Assembly: GCA_024403555.1 (NCBI GenBank)
Contig: JAKSRP010000003.1
Coordinates: 40,003-104,002, forward strand
Direction of reading: 5' to 3'
From: Lachnospiraceae bacterium
GTDB lineage: Bacteria > Bacillota > Clostridia > Lachnospirales > Lachnospiraceae
DNA length: 64,000 nucleotides
How positions within the stretch are numbered: position 1 is the first letter of the stretch; the number at the start of each line of letters is the position of its first letter. The notes below the pieces were generated by a model. It was given only the letters and a program-made list of their open reading frames with translations. It made no database searches and was not told where the DNA came from. The position numbers and the translations under genes are program-made. Positions 1 through 8,669 of the stretch are shown piece by piece.

Positions 1-49
1 TGTTGCTCCAATGGATGAAGACGAATACGAAGAGTACGAAGAAGAATAA
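1..49 (+). CDS. C-terminal end of an upstream gene (partial)
   Basis: Reading frame open from the window edge to TAA at 47-49. Its last 15 residues are very acidic (Val-Ala-Pro-Met-Asp followed by Glu, Asp and Tyr only). The body lies outside the window. A gene just upstream of fmt is often peptide deformylase (def), but 15 residues cannot decide this, so the product is left unnamed. The 50-base gap to fmt has no terminator hairpin, so it is probably in the same operon. Confidence 0.5.
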   Translation, partial: VAPMDEDEYEEYEEE

Positions 50-99
50 GAATTAGTATTAGTATAATATTAGTATAAGAAGAACAGGAGAAACGTAAT

Positions 100-1020
100 A
101 TGAGAGTATTATTTATGGGAACTCCTGATTTTGCAGTTCCAACACTTCAGGCGATGATTGACCACCATGAAGTAATCGGTGTCGTTACTCAGCCTGATAA
201 ACCGAAGGGAAGAGGGAAAGCCATGGCATTCCCACCAGTTAAGGAAAAAGCATTAGAATATGATCTTCCGGTTTACCAGCCAGTAAAGGCTCGTGATCCG
301 GAGTTTGTTGCGCTCCTTAAGGACTTAAATCCAGATGTAATTGTAGTTGTTGCATTTGGTCAGATTCTTCCAAAAGAAATTTTAGATATTCCAAAGTATG
401 GCTGTATCAATGGCCATGCATCTTTACTTCCTATGTACCGTGGTGCAGGCCCAATCCAGTGGGTTGTCATCAACGGTGAGAAGGAAACCGGTATTACAAC
501 GATGCGAATGGATGAAGGGTTAGATACCGGCGATATGATTGAAAAGGTTGTTATTCCGATTGAAGAGAAGGAAACCGGCGGCAGTCTATTTGACAAGCTT
601 ATGGTACTTGGCGGAGAATTGATGGTTTCTACTTTAGAAAAATTAGAAGCAGGCACCGCAACCTTTACTCCTCAGGAAGGAGAAACCTGCTATTCCCCAA
701 TGTTAAATAAAAAGATGGGGAATATCGACTTTACAAAACCAGCAAAGGAATTAGAATGCCTGATTCGTGGACTCAATCCATGGCCAAGTGCGTATACTTC
801 ATTTAATGGAAAAACCTTAAAGGTTTGGGATGCAGATGTAGTTGCTGGAAAAGAAGATGCAGAACCAGGAACAGTCATCTCTGTAACAAAAGATGCTTTT
901 GTTGTTCAGACTGGGGAAGGCGCACTTAAGTTTAACGAAATTCAGCTTGCAGGCAAAAAACGTATGAAAACACAGGCCTTTTTACTCGGCAATAGTGTTA
1001 CGGAAGGCATGAAATTATGA
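100..1020 (+). CDS. fmt: methionyl-tRNA formyltransferase
   Basis: Transfers a formyl group from 10-formyl-tetrahydrofolate to Met-tRNAfMet, making the bacterial initiator tRNA. The 306 residues match the usual family length. The N-terminal formyltransferase fold carries the catalytic Asn-x-His (N104, H106) in the INGHASLLP stretch, followed by the YRGAGPIQW loop and a GLDTGDM segment bearing the catalytic Asp. The C-terminal third is the tRNA-binding barrel. A GGAG site lies 9 bases before ATG 100. The stop overlaps the rsmB start (ATGA), indicating translational coupling in the operon. Confidence 0.96.
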   Translation: MRVLFMGTPDFAVPTLQAMIDHHEVIGVVTQPDKPKGRGKAMAFPPVKEKALEYDLPVYQPVKARDPEFVALLKDLNPDVIVVVAFGQILPKEILDIPKYGCINGHASLLPMYRGAGPIQWVVINGEKETGITTMRMDEGLDTGDMIEKVVIPIEEKETGGSLFDKLMVLGGELMVSTLEKLEAGTATFTPQEGETCYSPMLNKKMGNIDFTKPAKELECLIRGLNPWPSAYTSFNGKTLKVWDADVVAGKEDAEPGTVISVTKDAFVVQTGEGALKFNEIQLAGKKRMKTQAFLLGNSVTEGMKL

Positions 1021-2360
1021 CAAATACCAGAGAATTGGCACTAGATATTCTGGTGGATATTGACCGCAATAAGAATTTAAGCCATTTGGCAATCAATGAT
1101 ACCCTTTCGAATTATCAATATTTAGAAAAGAAGGACCGCGCATTTTTAAGTCGTCTTTGTCGTGGGACCATTGAGAATCAGATTCAGATCGACTATATCA
1201 TCAACCAGTTTTCAAAAGTAAAAGTGAATAAATGTAAGCCGGTCATTCGTGCAATCTTACGAATGGGTGTATATCAGCTTCGCTTTATGGATCAGGTGCC
1301 AGACTCTGCGGTTTGCAACGAAGCCGTAAAGCTTGCAAAAAAGAGAGGCTTTAAGAATCTGACCGGTTTTGTCAATGGCGTGCTTCGAACCATTGCAAGA
1401 TCAAAAGATGAAATTAAGTGGCCAGATGAAAATAAAAAACCGGTACAGGCACTTTCCGTTGCCTATTCCATGCCGGAGTGGCTCGTAAAAGAATGGTTAA
1501 AAGAATATGGCATGGATGTGACAAAATCCATGTTAGAAGCATTTTTAATCGCAAAGCCAACGACCATCCGTGTTCAAAAAAGCAAAGGAAGCAAAGAAGA
1601 ATTAGTTCAGATGCTTAGAGACGAAGGCGTTACCGTAACCGATGGTAGCTACCTTAAAGAAGCATGTAAGATTTCCGGCTACGATTATTTAGAAGGCATG
1701 GAAGCCTTTGAAGAAGGCAGATTTCAGGTGCAGGACGAAAGCTCCATGTTAGTTGGACATCTTGCAGCACCAGAAGAAGGCATGACCATCTTAGATGTGT
1801 GCAGTGCTCCTGGTGGAAAGAGTCTTCATGTAGCTGATAAGCTTTCCGGAACTGGACGCGTGATTGCAAGAGATCTCACCCCATACAAAGTGGAGATGAT
1901 TGAAGATAATATAGAAAGACTGGGCGTTACGAATATGGAAGCCCAGGTATTTGACGCACTTGATTTTGATGAAGAGATGGAAGAAAAAGCAGACATCGTG
2001 CTTGCAGATCTTCCTTGCTCCGGACTTGGAATCATTGGGCGAAAGGGAGACATTAAGTATAATGTATCCCCAGAAAAGATGAAGGAGCTGTCTAAGCTTC
2101 AAAGAGACATCTTAAAAGTGGTGGTACGATATGTAAAAAAAGGTGGAATTTTGATGTATAGCACCTGTACCATCAACAAAGAAGAAAACATTAAGAATGC
2201 ACAGTGGATGTGCGAAGAACTTGGCATGGAGATGGTAGCATTTGACGATCTTATGCCAGAAAAATTATCGCTTGATACTGCAAAGGAAGGCTATATTCAG
2301 CTTCTTCCCGGACAGTGCGACTGCGATGGATTTTTCATTGCCAAATTAAGGAGATTATAA
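1017..2360 (+). CDS. rsmB: 16S rRNA (cytosine-967-C5)-methyltransferase
   Basis: SAM-dependent enzyme methylating C967 of 16S rRNA. The first ~150 residues form a NusB-like RNA-binding domain. The catalytic part has the SAM-binding motif VCSAPGGKS and two cysteines typical of the family, one in DLPCSGLG and one in YSTCTINKEEN; the first is the usual catalytic nucleophile site and the second assists product release. Length 447 aa is normal. The start overlaps fmt by 4 bases and the stop shares one base with the rlmN start. Confidence 0.95.
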   Translation: MTNTRELALDILVDIDRNKNLSHLAINDTLSNYQYLEKKDRAFLSRLCRGTIENQIQIDYIINQFSKVKVNKCKPVIRAILRMGVYQLRFMDQVPDSAVCNEAVKLAKKRGFKNLTGFVNGVLRTIARSKDEIKWPDENKKPVQALSVAYSMPEWLVKEWLKEYGMDVTKSMLEAFLIAKPTTIRVQKSKGSKEELVQMLRDEGVTVTDGSYLKEACKISGYDYLEGMEAFEEGRFQVQDESSMLVGHLAAPEEGMTILDVCSAPGGKSLHVADKLSGTGRVIARDLTPYKVEMIEDNIERLGVTNMEAQVFDALDFDEEMEEKADIVLADLPCSGLGIIGRKGDIKYNVSPEKMKELSKLQRDILKVVVRYVKKGGILMYSTCTINKEENIKNAQWMCEELGMEMVAFDDLMPEKLSLDTAKEGYIQLLPGQCDCDGFFIAKLRRL

Positions 2361-3400
2361 TGCCAGATATTAAGTCTATGACACTTAAGGAATTAGAACA
2401 ATATATGGAAACCATCGGAGAGAAGAAGTTTCGTGCAAAGCAGCTTTACGAGTGGATGCACAAGAAGGTTGTAAGAAGCTTTGACGAGATGAATAACATT
2501 CCGAAAAAGCTGAAAGAAAAGATCAGTCAGGATGCGGGCATGCTTTCGGTAAAAGAGGTAGAATGCTTTACTTCAAAAATTGACGGCACCGCAAAATTCC
2601 TCTTTGAGCTTCACGATGGAAGTATCATTGAGAGTGTTTTGATGAAATACAAACATGGTAATTCTGTGTGTATTTCTTCTCAGGTTGGCTGTCGTATGGG
2701 ATGCCGTTTCTGTGCATCAACCATCGGAGGTCTTACGAGATGCTTAGAGCCTTCCGAGATGCTTGATCAGATCTATCATATTCAGTATACAACCGGTGAA
2801 CGCGTATCAAACGTCGTAATTATGGGTACCGGAGAACCATTTGACAACTTTGACAATGTGATGAAGTTCTTTGAAATCATCAATTCAGAAAATGGTCTTC
2901 ACATCTCTGCCCGTAACATCACGGTTTCTACTTGTGGATTAGTTCCAAGAATCTATGAGTTTGCAGACCGTAATCTGGCCGTTGGCCTGGCAATTTCTCT
3001 TCACTCACCAAATGATGAGATGCGAAAAGAACTCATGCCAATTGCGAACAAATATACAATTAAGGAAATAATGGATGCCTGCGATTATTATATTGCTAAG
3101 ACAAATCGCAGGGTGACTTTTGAATATAGTTTGGTGAAAGATGTCAATGATGCACCAGAACATGCAAGGATGCTGATTGATCTTCTTTCCGGAAAGCTTT
3201 GTCATGTGAATCTGATTCCAGTCAATCCGATTGAAGAACGAAGCTTTGAACAGTCCGAAAAGGACTCCGTATATCGCTTCCAGAAGCTTCTTGAAAATGC
3301 ACACATTCGTGCGACCGTTCGAAGAGAGATGGGAAGAGATATCAATGCAGCTTGTGGACAGTTAAGAAAACGTTATGCCGAAAGTAAGGAGGTGCAGTAA
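2360..3400 (+). CDS. rlmN: dual-specificity 23S rRNA/tRNA adenosine C2-methyltransferase
   Basis: Radical-SAM enzyme that methylates C2 of A2503 in 23S rRNA and A37 in some tRNAs. The cluster-binding CxxxCxxC is C111, C115 and C118 (CRMGCRFCAS); a C-terminal Cys in NAACGQLRKRY matches the residue that forms the protein-RNA adduct. ATG 2360 is chosen over an in-frame ATG at 2315 because it has an AAGGAGA site at about 2347-2353, overlaps the rsmB stop by one base (TAATG) and gives the normal 346-residue length. Confidence 0.95.
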   Translation: MPDIKSMTLKELEQYMETIGEKKFRAKQLYEWMHKKVVRSFDEMNNIPKKLKEKISQDAGMLSVKEVECFTSKIDGTAKFLFELHDGSIIESVLMKYKHGNSVCISSQVGCRMGCRFCASTIGGLTRCLEPSEMLDQIYHIQYTTGERVSNVVIMGTGEPFDNFDNVMKFFEIINSENGLHISARNITVSTCGLVPRIYEFADRNLAVGLAISLHSPNDEMRKELMPIANKYTIKEIMDACDYYIAKTNRRVTFEYSLVKDVNDAPEHARMLIDLLSGKLCHVNLIPVNPIEERSFEQSEKDSVYRFQKLLENAHIRATVRREMGRDINAACGQLRKRYAESKEVQ

Positions 3401-4143
3401 TGAGATCATATGGAATGACCGATGTCGGATGTGTCCGTACAGAAAATCAGGACAATTATTATTGCAATGATTCTTCATTAGGAATGTTTGAAAACCTTTA
3501 TATTGTAGTAGACGGAATGGGTGGCCATAATGCAGGTGGCTACGCATCTAATTTCGTAAAAGATAAGCTGGTGGAAAAAGCACAGCAGTCTACCGGCTGG
3601 GATGTGATTGTATTTATCAAAGATGTGTTAAGACGTCTCAATTCCGATCTTCTTCAGAAGGGAAGAATGGATGAAGATTATGCAGGAATGGGCACAACTG
3701 CCGTTGTTGCAACTTCAAAAGATGATAAGCTTTATGTCACAAATGTTGGTGACAGCCGTCTGTATCTTTTACACGAAGGTGCTCTTACTCAGGTGACAAC
3801 CGACCATTCTTATGTACAGGAACTTTACCAGGCAGGCATTATCAAAAAAGAAGAGATGGCAAATCATCCAAAGAGAAATATGATTACCCGCGCTGTGGGT
3901 GCACCACAGATTTTAGCGGTAGATCATTTTATCCTTCCATTATACGATGGAGATTTGGTACTTCTTTGCTCTGATGGCCTTCATGGGATGCTTTCTGATG
4001 CTGAAATTGAAGAAATCTTAAAAGAAGATCTTACGCTTGAAGAAAAAACAAAAAAACTGATCGCACAGGCGAAGGAACAGGGAGGACGCGATAATATTGC
4101 GGTTGTTCTCGCACAACATGAAAGCCGAGGTGATCAGGCATGA
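3400..4143 (+). CDS. prpC: PP2C-family serine/threonine phosphatase (Stp/PrpC)
   Basis: Metal-dependent phosphatase that reverses phosphorylation by the adjacent PASTA kinase. PP2C motifs occur in order: VGCVRTENQDN near the N-terminus, VVDGMGGHNAGG with metal-binding Asp, GDSRLYLL, LLCSDGLHGML and GGRDNIAVVL at the C-terminal end. 247 residues with no membrane segment, so cytoplasmic. Start and stop overlap both neighbours (TAATG before, ATGA after), the standard stp-prkC arrangement of Firmicutes, where the pair tunes cell-wall synthesis and division. Confidence 0.95.
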   Translation: MRSYGMTDVGCVRTENQDNYYCNDSSLGMFENLYIVVDGMGGHNAGGYASNFVKDKLVEKAQQSTGWDVIVFIKDVLRRLNSDLLQKGRMDEDYAGMGTTAVVATSKDDKLYVTNVGDSRLYLLHEGALTQVTTDHSYVQELYQAGIIKKEEMANHPKRNMITRAVGAPQILAVDHFILPLYDGDLVLLCSDGLHGMLSDAEIEEILKEDLTLEEKTKKLIAQAKEQGGRDNIAVVLAQHESRGDQA

Positions 4144-5963
4144 TTGAAAATGGAACAAGATTAAATAACAGATATGAAATTATTAAACAGATTGGCTGTG
4201 GCGGCATGGCCAATGTATACATGGCAAAAGACGAAAAATTAGGTCGTTTCGTAGCCGTAAAAGTGATGAAAGAAGAATTTAACTCTGACGAAAACTTTGT
4301 GCGCAAATTTGAAACAGAAGCACAGGCGGTTGCGAGACTTCTTCATCCAAACATCATCAGTGTATACGATGTAGGGGTAGAAGATGATATTCACTACATC
4401 GTTATGGAGCTTGGGGAAGGCATTACCTTAAAACAGTATATCAAAGAAAAAGGCCAGTTATCCGCAGATGAAACCGTTGAATTTGGTCTTCAGATTGCAC
4501 AGGCAATGCGCTGTGCTCATACAAATGGAATCATCCACCGTGATATCAAGCCACAGAATATTTTAGTTTCTGCGATTGGAACGGTGAAGGTAACAGACTT
4601 TGGAATTGCCAAGGCAGCGAATTCAAATACAATGACAGCAACAGCCATTGGTTCCGTGCACTATCTGTCTCCGGAACAGGCAAGAGGTGGATTCTCCGAT
4701 TGTCGAAGCGACATCTATGCATTCGGGATCACTCTATATGAGATGATTACCGGCAAGGTACCATTTGACCATGAAAATGGAGTGACCATCGCGCTGATGC
4801 ATCTTCAGGATGAAGTGGAAGCACCTTCTAAATTAAATCCTGATATGCCAAAAAGCTTAGAAAAGGTTATTTTAAAATGCTTAGCAAAAAGTCCGCAGGA
4901 ACGCTATCAGACAGCGGATGAATTGATCTCCGATTTAGGCCGAGTATTTGAAGATCCGGAAGGATTATTTGTAGCAATGCCTGTATTTGTGGATGATTCA
5001 CCAACACAGATGATCAAAAAAGATAATCTGACTCAGGGGAAAGCGGATAATAACAATACAGCAGAAGAAGAACCGGTAGAAGAGGAAGAAGAAATCGAAG
5101 ACGATGAATATGATGATGAAGGAATCGGAAGCAAGATGGAAAAACTGATTGTCCTTCTTGCCATCGTTGTAGCAGTCATTATCGCAATCGGCATTTTCTC
5201 CTTTATCGGAAAAGCGACAGGGCTTCTCCACCGTGAACCAACAACCAGAACCACAACGACAGCGCAGGCTGCCACAGAAGATACTTCCGTTGTTATGTGT
5301 CAGGTTCCGGATGTCTTAAAGCTTACTGCAAGTGCGGCAGAAGAAAAGATTGAGGCAGAAGGTCTGAAGTGTAAAATTGAATATGAAGAAAATGATGACG
5401 TAGAAAATGGATGTGTATTCTACCAGAGTGCGGAGGAAGGCGAGAAATTAGAAGAAGGCTCCGTTGTTACGATTCGCGTAAGCTCTGGTGCGAAGAAAAT
5501 TCCGGTTCCGGATGTGGAAGGCAGCAGCGAAAACAATGCGAAAAAGACGCTTGTAAATTCCGGATTTAAAGTAACCGTAAAAGAAGAATATAGCGACCGT
5601 GTTTCCGAAGGCTGTGTTGTGGAACAGACTCCATCTGGCGGAAGCCGTGTGGAAAAGGAATCTACCGTAACCATCGTAGTCAGCAAGGGAAGTAACCAGG
5701 TAACGGTTCCATCTCTTACAAACTATACACAGTCCGAAGCATCCAGACAGCTTTCTAATATGGGACTTTCTCTAGGAAAGGTATCTTCCGCATACAGTGA
5801 TTCTATCCGTAAAGGATATGTTATGAGTCAGACACCTTCCGAAGGATCCAAAGTAAAAAGAGGCTCTTCCGTGAATATTACTATCAGCCTCGGACCAGAA
5901 AGTACACAGTCTACAAGTGAAGAACAGCCTTATGAGGACGATGACGAGGAAGACCATGGTTAA
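4140..5963 (+). CDS. prkC: PASTA-domain serine/threonine protein kinase
   Basis: Transmembrane Hanks-type kinase. Kinase domain at ~10-270 with the Gly-rich loop (GCGGMANVYMA), catalytic HRDIKPQN and DFG. An acidic cytoplasmic linker (~310-335) precedes one membrane helix (~338-358). Outside are three PASTA repeats beginning near CQVPDV, IPVPDV and VTVPSL. PASTA domains of this family sense muropeptides or lipid II. The extreme C-terminus is acidic. The 607-residue length is typical. It overlaps prpC by 4 bases and runs 8 bases into rsgA. Confidence 0.96.
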   Translation: MIENGTRLNNRYEIIKQIGCGGMANVYMAKDEKLGRFVAVKVMKEEFNSDENFVRKFETEAQAVARLLHPNIISVYDVGVEDDIHYIVMELGEGITLKQYIKEKGQLSADETVEFGLQIAQAMRCAHTNGIIHRDIKPQNILVSAIGTVKVTDFGIAKAANSNTMTATAIGSVHYLSPEQARGGFSDCRSDIYAFGITLYEMITGKVPFDHENGVTIALMHLQDEVEAPSKLNPDMPKSLEKVILKCLAKSPQERYQTADELISDLGRVFEDPEGLFVAMPVFVDDSPTQMIKKDNLTQGKADNNNTAEEEPVEEEEEIEDDEYDDEGIGSKMEKLIVLLAIVVAVIIAIGIFSFIGKATGLLHREPTTRTTTTAQAATEDTSVVMCQVPDVLKLTASAAEEKIEAEGLKCKIEYEENDDVENGCVFYQSAEEGEKLEEGSVVTIRVSSGAKKIPVPDVEGSSENNAKKTLVNSGFKVTVKEEYSDRVSEGCVVEQTPSGGSRVEKESTVTIVVSKGSNQVTVPSLTNYTQSEASRQLSNMGLSLGKVSSAYSDSIRKGYVMSQTPSEGSKVKRGSSVNITISLGPESTQSTSEEQPYEDDDEEDHG

Positions 5964-6846
5964 GCGAAAAGGGAAAATTATCAAAGGAATCGGTGGATTT
6001 TACTACGTCTATGCAGAAAATGACCGATTATATGAATGTAGAGCAAAGGGTGCTTTTCGTAAAAAGAAGATGAAGCCGTTAGTTGGAGATGATGTGGAGA
6101 TTTCCATCATCAGTGAAGAAGAATGCACAGGCAATGTAGACGTGATTCTTCCACGAAAGAATGAACTGATTCGTCCGGCGGTGGCAAATATTGATCAGGC
6201 CTTGATCGTATTTGCGATGAAGGATCCGGAACCAAACCTCAATCTTCTCGACCGTTTCCTTATGCTTATGATGAAGCAGGACGTGCCAACCATCATTTGC
6301 TTTAATAAAAGTGATATTGTAGATGACGAGGCAGCAAATCGTCTCGGCAAGATCTATGCCAATTGCGGCTGTGAGGTAGTATTTACCAGCACTTATACCG
6401 AAGAAGGGGTAGCTCAGATTAAGAATCTAGTGAAAGGTAAGACGACTGCCCTTGCTGGACCATCTGGCGTAGGAAAATCTTCAATTATGAATCTTCTTCA
6501 GCCAAAAGCCTCTATGGAAACTGGGACAGTCAGCGATAAGATCCGACGAGGAAAGCATACAACGAGACATTCTGAACTGATTCCGGTTGACGAAGAAACC
6601 TTTGTCATGGATACGCCAGGTTTTAGCTCTCTCTTTGTTCATATGTTTGAAAAAGAAGAGGTAAAAGACTATTTTTACGAATTTGGCGAATATGAAGACT
6701 ATTGCCGTTTTCAGGGCTGCGTTCATATGGCAGAACCAGATTGCGGTGTAAAAGAAGCACTCGCAGAAGGAAAAATCAGTCAGGAACGCTATGACAGCTA
6801 CAAAATCATTTATGAAGAATTAAAGAACCAGAAGAAAAAGTGGTAA
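5956..6846 (+). CDS. rsgA: ribosome small-subunit-dependent GTPase A
   Basis: Circularly permuted GTPase acting late in 30S maturation. An OB-fold precedes the GTPase motifs, which run in permuted order: G4 NKSD, then G1 GPSGVGKSS, then G3 DTPGF. A C-terminal zinc knuckle has Cys and His in CRFQGCVHMAEPDCGV. ATG 5956 is preferred to the in-frame ATG at 5917 because an AGGAAG site lies just upstream and the OB-fold begins right after it; this gives 296 residues. The start lies inside the prkC end, so the genes are probably coupled. Confidence 0.94.
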   Translation: MVKRKGKIIKGIGGFYYVYAENDRLYECRAKGAFRKKKMKPLVGDDVEISIISEEECTGNVDVILPRKNELIRPAVANIDQALIVFAMKDPEPNLNLLDRFLMLMMKQDVPTIICFNKSDIVDDEAANRLGKIYANCGCEVVFTSTYTEEGVAQIKNLVKGKTTALAGPSGVGKSSIMNLLQPKASMETGTVSDKIRRGKHTTRHSELIPVDEETFVMDTPGFSSLFVHMFEKEEVKDYFYEFGEYEDYCRFQGCVHMAEPDCGVKEALAEGKISQERYDSYKIIYEELKNQKKKW

Positions 6847-6851
6847 ATTAG

Positions 6852-7496
6852 ATGAATACATTAATTATTACTGGTGGAGGGATGGATATTCCCTTCACCA
6901 CTTCTTATATAAAAGAACAAAAATTTGATTATATTATTGCAGCCGATAAGGGTGTGGAGCATGCCTATCATCTTGGCGTAAAGCCAGATTATATTATGGG
7001 AGATTTTGATTCCATCTCTCCGGTGATGAAAGAAGCGATGGAAACCTATGACGTTCCAATTGAAACCTTTCCACCGGAAAAAGACTATACAGACACCCAT
7101 CTCGCCATGATGAAAGCGATGGAGCTTGGTGCGACAACTATGACCTTAGTCGGTGCGACCGGAACGAGACTTGACCATGTGATGGCCAATATCGGACTTT
7201 TATCGATGGCACTTGATGCAGGGGTCCGAACATATATCGTGGATGCCCATAATAAGATCACGATGATCGATGGGCATTATGAAATTGTGAAGGACCAGAT
7301 GTTTGGAGACTTTGTTTCCCTGATTCCCTATACGGAAAAAGTAACCGGACTCACCTTAAAAGGCTTTTATTACCCGGTCGAAGATTTTACTTTAACCATT
7401 GGTATCAGTCGTGGCATCTCTAATGAAGTGGTAGATGAGATTGCAACCATTGATTTGGCAAATGGTCAGCTGCTTGTCATCGAATCCCAGGACTGA
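6852..7496 (+). CDS. thiN: thiamine pyrophosphokinase
   Basis: Makes thiamine diphosphate from thiamine and ATP. The 214 residues show the family signatures IIAADKGVEHA, IMGDFDSISP, FPPEKDYTDTHLA and GATGTRLDHVMAN, whose acidic residues bind metal and nucleotide. It starts 5 bases after rsgA. In many Firmicutes rpe (ribulose-phosphate 3-epimerase) sits between rsgA and thiN; here it does not. Confidence 0.94.
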   Translation: MNTLIITGGGMDIPFTTSYIKEQKFDYIIAADKGVEHAYHLGVKPDYIMGDFDSISPVMKEAMETYDVPIETFPPEKDYTDTHLAMMKAMELGATTMTLVGATGTRLDHVMANIGLLSMALDAGVRTYIVDAHNKITMIDGHYEIVKDQMFGDFVSLIPYTEKVTGLTLKGFYYPVEDFTLTIGISRGISNEVVDEIATIDLANGQLLVIESQD

Positions 7497-7509
7497 TAAA
7501 GGAGTAGAC

Positions 7510-8340
7510 ATGTTAGATTTAGACAATCTGTTTGAAGATTTAGAAGAAGAGAAATACGTAGGTGTGGTTTGCTTCGATTATGATGGGACGCTTGTCTCAA
7601 AACCAGAAGGCGTTTATGAAATCACGCAGGAAACGATCGATGCTCTAGAAGCACTTCGTGACAATGGCTATCTCACCGTTTTAGCGTCCGGAAGATCACG
7701 TCTTATGAGCGAACACGTATTAGAATATTTTGATGGCCTGATTTTGTTAAATGGCTCTTTCGTATCGATTGGTACAAAGGTTCTTAGAGATTTGTATCTG
7801 CCGGAATTTCAAGTACAGCAAGTGGCCGAAGCGCTAAAACGTCACGGACTTTCCGCTTTCTTTGACTGTTTAGATGACTGCTATTCGAATGACCTTGATG
7901 AGCCATCCATGGATGCACTTTTAAGAGTATTAGAAATTCCGAAAGAATGGTTTGATCCATGGGATGAGAATGCAGACGCACCTGTGTATAAGTTTGTCAT
8001 CAGCTATCAAAATGAAGATGAGATGCTTTCGTTTATCGAGGAATTTCAGGAGGACTATCATATTATCCATCAGCCAAAGTTTTCCTATGCAGATATGAAT
8101 CCAAAAGGAATTACGAAAGGTGATGGAGTAAGAGTCATCTTAGAAGAAACCGGACTTCCAAAAGAAAAGTGCTATGTTTTTGGAGATGGCAACAATGACA
8201 TTCCGATGTTTTTAGAAGCGGGTACAGGCATTGCCATGGGAAATCATACGAAAGATTTAGGCGCCATTGCCGATATGATTGCAAAGCCGGTTAATGAGAA
8301 TGGAGTAGCTATTGCGCTTAAAGAATTAGGGTTGATTTAA
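7510..8340 (+). CDS. Cof-type HAD-IIB phosphatase
   Basis: Haloacid-dehalogenase phosphohydrolase, probably acting on a small phosphorylated metabolite; the substrate cannot be read from sequence. Motif I is CFDYDGTL with the nucleophile Asp, motif II a Ser in VLASGR, and motif III/IV is FGDGNNDIPMF. A large cap domain fills ~80-190, as in the Cof subgroup. ATG 7510 is used because AAAGGAG precedes it and motif I follows at a normal distance; a longer frame from 7435 lies inside thiN. 276 residues. Confidence 0.9.
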   Translation: MLDLDNLFEDLEEEKYVGVVCFDYDGTLVSKPEGVYEITQETIDALEALRDNGYLTVLASGRSRLMSEHVLEYFDGLILLNGSFVSIGTKVLRDLYLPEFQVQQVAEALKRHGLSAFFDCLDDCYSNDLDEPSMDALLRVLEIPKEWFDPWDENADAPVYKFVISYQNEDEMLSFIEEFQEDYHIIHQPKFSYADMNPKGITKGDGVRVILEETGLPKEKCYVFGDGNNDIPMFLEAGTGIAMGNHTKDLGAIADMIAKPVNENGVAIALKELGLI

Positions 8341-8360
8341 AATATTGAAAATGCTATAAT
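8332..8360 (+). promoter_or_regulatory. sigma-A-type promoter of the thrS T-box transcript
   Basis: TTGATT at 8332-8337, a 17-base spacer, and a perfect TATAAT at 8355-8360. The -35 box overlaps the last codons of the upstream HAD gene. Predicted transcription start near 8367, at the front of the T-box leader. Confidence 0.85.
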
Positions 8361-8366
8361 ATTTTG

Positions 8367-8617
8367 CGTATTATAAATACTATGAACACGTTGAAGAGAC
8401 GAGTACCTTTAAGGAAGACGACAGAGAGAAGGCGCCATCGGCTGGAAGCGCTTTTCGTAAGAATTTTTGGGAAAACTACCTCTGAGTGGCCCCAATCCGG
8501 CCCGGCCGACACCGTTATCGTCTTGAATGAGTGGTACAAACCAGAATTAGGGTGGAACCGCGGGATACTAGATTTACCTCGCCCCTTATGACTTCGGTCA
8601 TAAGAGGCGTTTTTTTA
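8367..8617 (+). promoter_or_regulatory. threonine T-box riboswitch with terminator
   Basis: Leader that senses uncharged tRNA-Thr and controls thrS by antitermination. Seen: Stem I with an AGTA element (8410-8413); specifier loop GAAA-ACT-ACC with ACT, a threonine codon, at 8475-8477, aligned on the GAAA-NNN-A pattern of known glycine T-boxes; and the T-box core AGGGTGGAACCGCGGG at 8549-8564. A rho-independent terminator follows (arms 8580-8592 and 8597-8609, TTCG loop, T run 8610-8616). The antiterminator forms when the tRNA CCA end pairs with the T-box bulge. Confidence 0.95.
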
Positions 8618-8669
8618 TACCTAAATTATGACCGTAAAAGACTTTATATAGAAAAAGGAGAAAGAAACT

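Noticed and set aside
2315-2359. Longer rlmN N-terminus from ATG 2315
   Set aside because: It lies inside rsmB without a ribosome site; ATG 2360 has one and gives normal length.
8364-8591. 75-residue frame in the thrS leader
   Set aside because: It lies wholly inside the T-box RNA and has no ribosome site.
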